Assembly: GCA_037893225.1 (NCBI GenBank)
Contig: JAZGUH010000719.1
Location: forward strand, 1,178,001 to 1,242,000
DNA length: 64,000 bases
Origin: Hippasteria phrygiana
Lineage: Eukaryota; Echinodermata; Asteroidea; Valvatida; Goniasteridae
Reading direction: 5' to 3'
Shown: piece by piece, positions 27,601 to 33,600 of the stretch
Numbering within the stretch: the first letter of the stretch is position 1
Layout: every line of letters starts with the position of its first letter
The notes under the pieces: generated by a model
The model's database searches: none
The model's input: the letters and a program-made list of their open reading frames with translations, nothing else
Told to the model about the DNA's origin: nothing
Program-made: the position numbers and the translations under genes

Positions 27601-30600
27601 CTTCCTAGAAGAGATTTATTTCACATGGTGTTACCTCCAATCTCGGTCTTTCTCGTAATATTAACATTTACACAGTCTGGCAAAGTTTCATTTCCTCCGT
27701 TGACATGCCAGTGTGTCGTACAATGTGTGTCATCACTTTGCTCAAAAGGGGTTTTGATTTGATTCATCGGTATGTCAGTTCTGCAGAAATATAGCTAATA
27801 ATATAGAAAATCTAGCATTCTGATAACCCTAACCCTGCTAAATATAACAAAATCCAACAATGGTAAAAAAGCTGTTGTAATTTGTTGGATTTAGCAGTCA
27901 ACACAAACTACATGTGTTGGATATTGTTGTATTCAGCAGGTTGGAAGCTATAAATATACCCGTTTGGTTTTTGTCGTATTTTAGTTGGATTTTGTTGGAT
28001 TTTGCAGGGTAGCTACAAAATGCCAAGGCTGGTGTGTAGGTGGTACACTGCAGAATCCAAGAAAATTTGCTGTTGGTTTTTTTTGTATTTAGCAGGCTTC
28101 TCATTTCAGTTTTGTTGGAAATTGTTGGATTTAGCAGGGCCATATAAAAAAAAACACTGAAGGAGGTTAGGGTTAATGTGCCCAAATTGTATTTAGCTTG
28201 CACTGGGTATCTCCAATTCTTTACTGCTTGTGTTTGTAAATAATGTGTCAAACGCAATGATCTGCACATAAAGCATGGAAATCAAACAATTCAATCCAAT
28301 CCAATCCAATTTCTCTCTCTTCCACTGCCTGACCACAGCAAGGAAGAGAAGAAAGAGAAGAGAAGTGTGTTCTCCATCGCTGGTATCTTCAAGTCGACTG
28401 CTGGAGATCAGGAGGAAGAGAGAGGCGGGGAGGATGCGGAAGGTGAAGAGGAAAGGTTGGTGACAATAAAAAGCTAAAAGCTATTATAGTTTAAGGTAGT
28501 GTACACGATTGGTAATCTTCCAATTTTTTGTTTTACTCAATTATTATGGAATACCTTACTAGACTGTAAGTTAATAGTAGTCTCAATCATCCTGTGAAAT
28601 GATGGCACCTGGTGTGCTGTCGTTTTCAAGAAAAGTGGAAATTTATATCATTTTCCAAGGATTGTTCGGCCGAACAACAGTTGGAAAACTGCCCTCTATT
28701 GACCGAATGTAGTTAATCCGTGTTGTGTCTAAAATGGGTCATCCGAAAACGGGCGCACACGTAGTGTACCGAAGCGACGCGTTGTAACCAGTGCAATGCA
28801 GTAGATCTTAGACGTTCCGCTCGGCCCTCGGCCTCTGTACATGTGACCAATTGAAAATGATCTAATTTACAAAAATTGGGTTTATTTTACAAGAGGGCGC
28901 TATAACAAATGCCACCCGACGGTTGAAAACTAACGCCGTTTTTCTCTCGTTTTTTTCCGCCATCTAAGAGCGCAAAACTTTGAACAGGTCAGTGGAACGA
29001 TATTTCCTATAAAATACTAACCCCCCAAATCCGCCCATTTCTGAAAATTGCAACAATGACCAATCATGTACACTATGTTTAAAGGCCTACAAAGGAAAAA
29101 AAAAGTGGAAAGAATGAGCAGGCCTGTAAATCCTCCTGCAGTTGCAGGATTTCTTGCCACTCGAGCAAGGTCATTTTTGTGTGTGTGTGAGTTTGTATAT
29201 GCCGGCAATCGTGGACCTAGGACAAAAGAATTCGAGCGTAGACAAAGGGGTGCACGTTTGACCTAACGTCCACGATTGAAAATCGTGTACAAAACCAATG
29301 GGAGGCCTTCCGAAAAAGTTAAGAGTATAAACAAAAGAGGAACAATGGGAGGTCCACGATTGCACCCGTTTACATGACTGTGTGTGTGTGTGGGCGCGTT
29401 GGCGTATTCAAACCGCGGACGTAAAATGCCAGAGAACAAAAGAGAACAATATCGTCCGCGATTCCCAGCATACGTCCGCGATTGGAAGTGTGTACAAAGT
29501 CTATGGAGGCCTTCCGAAAAAGTTAGAGTATAAACAAAAGAGGAACAATGGGACGTCCGCGTTTGGAGGTCGGTACACGACTGTGTGTGTGTGTGTGTGT
29601 GTGTGTCTATGTTTTTGTTTTTTTGCGACCATGCCCCAGACGGTCGTCTAGATGTATTTGAGCAGTATAAGATTCACACAAGATTAGTTCAACAATTCTC
29701 AGTAACAGCTCCAAGCTCCTGTATTGACCTCATGATTATTCAGTTATTCAAGCGGCCTGGCTTCACAATTCATCAGCTAGGTTTCAGGTATGGCATGCGG
29801 TGCCGCAAAGAAAAATAGCGGTGCTGCAATCAATACAGCACCTGGACAATATGAAATGCTCCCTCAGGAACCCTTATCATTGGTAGGGTTTAGTAATTGT
29901 TGTCTGGAAGATGCTAGTCTGCATGGCATCAACATTGTTGAAAGTAATGAAGGAAATGTTTCCTTTTTTTATTTTTTTGTGCGATAGCACTCAAGACAGG
30001 TGGGACTCGACGGCTGAACCAATTTACGCTCTGATCAGCGAGGTGTTTGAGCTGCACGGAATGTTCAAATGGCTGCGCAAGAAACTCATCTTCTTTGTGC
30101 AGTCGACGTTTGGTGGTACTATCAACAAGTGAGTTGGGCAAAACCCAATATTGAATGTACATCTTATGAATAGTTTGGCTGCGTTACCCGCCGCTATATT
30201 AGATTTGAACCAGCCAACCGACTCCGACAAGCTCGGTGGTCGAGTGGTAAGACATCTGCACTAGAAAGCAGGAGGTCGTGGGTTCGAGTCCCACCCAAGT
30301 GATTTTTTCCAAATAATCTCTCGGGACAACACTGAGTATACAGTGTTTATAAAAATACGTCGGTGAAGGGCAAAACCCAATATCAAATGAGTTTATTTCC
30401 ATAAAGCTTTTATGTGGAAAAAAATCTCTTCAGAATAAATAGGAAAGCAAAAACAAAATGGCAATTATTACCAGGTGTAGTGTTTGCAAGGTTGGAAAAA
30501 CAATTTCAATTTTCTGAAATTTACTTTCAGTAGGTTTGTGCACAAATATGTATGCACCCAGCAGGTTCACTCCATATGGCAAGTTAGCACTCTAGTAATT

Positions 30601-33600
30601 TAATATAGCTCTAATGGTTTAACATTAAGAAATGATTTTCAATTTATACGGCTAAAATTTCCAATTTCTGCACGTGACATTGAAATGGCCCTCTTCACAG
30701 GCAGCTGAGAGAGACAGTGGAATGGATTGTGTCGGAACCCATGATCATCTATTACATTCGTACTCTGCAAGAGTCCATCTGGCCCAAGGGCAAACTGGCG
30801 CCCTCCCGACCGGTTCCCAGCAAGGAGGAACGGGACAAGATGAAGAAGAAAGCCAGAGAGAAGTTCCTTCAGTACGTTCCAGGTACGGTCAACTTACTGT
30901 GAATCCGTATAAATCAGCAGTATAAATTGCATGCAGTTGTGGCTGCTAACCTAGGCCTAATTTCGTAGTTGCTATTAGCAATGTAAGCCCCATACATTTT
31001 GTGGAGACCTTAAGCTTTAAGCGTAGAAAGAGCTCATTAACGTCAGAGGTAGAATTTGCTTAAAATGGTGACACAATAGAAATCTCCATGATGTATGCGC
31101 TGGCGTTTGCAATACGTGGCTGTGAAATAGCACTTAAGGCCCCAAATCCAAATAGGGCCGGTATGCATACCGGCTCCCGGTATGCAAATAACCGGTTTAT
31201 TTTAATCTCCCAAACCGGGTTGGATACCATCCGAGCCTCTACTGGAAGATCACCGGCCCTGTTTGGGAGTCCATTGTGTCCAGTTCCTGGGCTGGCGAAC
31301 TCCTGCTAAATGCAGGCAATGGGGTGATATTAATCCGATAATAATCTTCCATGGGTTAACAAAGGCCCTAAATGTTTGCTCAGTTTCAAAGAGTTTGCCA
31401 CTGGACAGATCTGACTGCACAGTATTCACACTTCAGTAATCACCTACATCAGTCAATAAGCTCCCCATTGTAAACACTCTGCAGGGCCATCGGGCAGCAG
31501 GCTAGCCAAGCTCAACAGCAAGTCTATTAATTAAGGTGGCTTTGAAATGCCGACGATCAAGTGGACTTGTACCATCCGGGGAGGGGTATAATACCGGCCG
31601 CGGTTTAAACCTGTCTGATACCGGGAGCCGGTATGCAGACCGGCCCTAAATGGACTTCGGGCCTAAACTAGCAACACTTTTCCTAATTAGCACAGCTTTT
31701 CTGCTAACTTTTAATAGCAGGATAATCCTGTCTGCATGTTGTAATATGTTGTCCACAATCCAATACAGTTGTTAAAATGTACTTGCTAATTAAACAGCAA
31801 ACCATGTAGCGAAAAGCAGTACACTTGCATGAGATTTTATTCTGGTAAGCAAAATACCCCAGTGCTCAGCAAGTTGGTGGTGTATAGCACTTCCGAGATG
31901 TTGGATTATAAATTACCGAAATCCAACAAGGGTTGAATTTATCACCGGTGACACTGGCAAATGTGGTTTGGCACACAATTCGGAATCAGGTCCATTAACC
32001 CAAACATTTTTTGTGAACAGATTTTCTACAGTCTCTCCTGGGGAAGACCAGTAGCCGTCAAGGTGCCATCAAGGTGTTTGAAGCCTTCCAAGACACCAGG
32101 ATTAACAAACACCTGCTATACGTAAGTAGCAGACAAGCTATCTCTAGGGGATCCCTTTCATGCAGATTTTTTTAACCCTCCTACTATTTAAAAGGTCAAA
32201 ATCAGTCAAACTTTCCTTCCACCTCCCCTGCTATACTTTTACACAGACATGATCAGATTACATGTGGTTTTGTACTATGGCAGGAGGGTAAAAAAAAATC
32301 ACCTTGACTGATTTTCACCCATACAACAACATGGCTCAGAATGTATGTTTGCATAGAAAGGTTTGTACACATCGCATTCAAGTTGATTGACCATATTTCA
32401 CCCTTATGGGTAATATTTCATTCTAAATATGACCACTCTTAAACAGTTTTTTTGTTAACCCTTCATTTTTACAATCCCTTAATCACATCTGGAGAGTGTG
32501 TTGGCGTGGTGGAATGATTGGCTGGTAACCCTTAATGCAAAGAAAACTAAATTGTTGTCATTGTCTCATCTAGAGACGACTCGTTTTCTTCAGTTCATAT
32601 GGGTTCCTTGACTTTGCCTGAGGTATATGACCTACGTCTTCTTGGACGTATATCTCAGGTATTGCAAAGAGTGCTTCCATGCGAGTTGGTTGTCTTTATC
32701 AAATTTCTGCCTCTATTGTCTGAAACTAGTTTGGTGGTTAAGCAACACACTATAAGCTTGTCATTATTGACAAATGACATCAGATACGGATATTGGATCA
32801 GCATATTGGGTATTTTATTTATTATTTTTTTTAATGCAAGTTTGCCTCGAGGTACGGAGCTACAAAAAGAAAAAGAATCAAAGATAGTATTAAAGATCCA
32901 GGCAAAGAATTCCATAGAGATACAGAACGAGAGAAAAAGCTATTGGCATAGCTTTTCGTTCTCCATCTAGGTACAGCTAGAGTATATTGGTGGGAACAGG
33001 CAAAAAGCCAAGTTTCATGCTCAAACACCCTAAGTGGAGGAACCAAACTGGACAAGCCAGTGGAACATTTACCGTGAAAATACCTGCAGAACAGTCTAGG
33101 GTAGCAACAGATCTCCGGTGAGAGAATGATTGTAAGGAAGAGCTCAACTCTTATCCAATCAAATGAACAATGCGCTTCTGTACTGTGGACTGCTATGGTC
33201 TAACTTTAAATCCCTTCTACCCGATTCTCAGAATCTGATTGAGCTAATCCTGATTGAAGTCTGCCCCGAGCTGAAGGACCCGAGGCTATTGGAACATCTG
33301 GAGGAAGAGGAGAGAAAGCTTGAGCAGCAGAGGAGGAAGGAGGCCAAGGAGACGGCTCCTGAGCAACAGCAAAAGAAAAACGAAGATGCGGATGAGAAGA
33401 TGGAAGATGTAGAGCCTGAAAAAAGCGCGAGCAACGAGAACGAGAGAGGAAGCAAGGCGAGTGGAGGCAAGGGGATCGCGGAAGATGCGGTTGCTAAGGA
33501 GGATGAAGATCATGTTGCCGTTAACGATGATGATGCTGCGGTGGATGCTGTGGCTGAAGCCGTTGATCATGAGGATGGGGACATGTTGGACAGAACCAGG

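Noticed and set aside
30229..30300. tRNA-Ser gene with AGA-like anticodon
   Set aside because: No acceptor-stem pairing, no long variable arm, and the unit is bounded by a 16 bp direct repeat as expected for a SINE.
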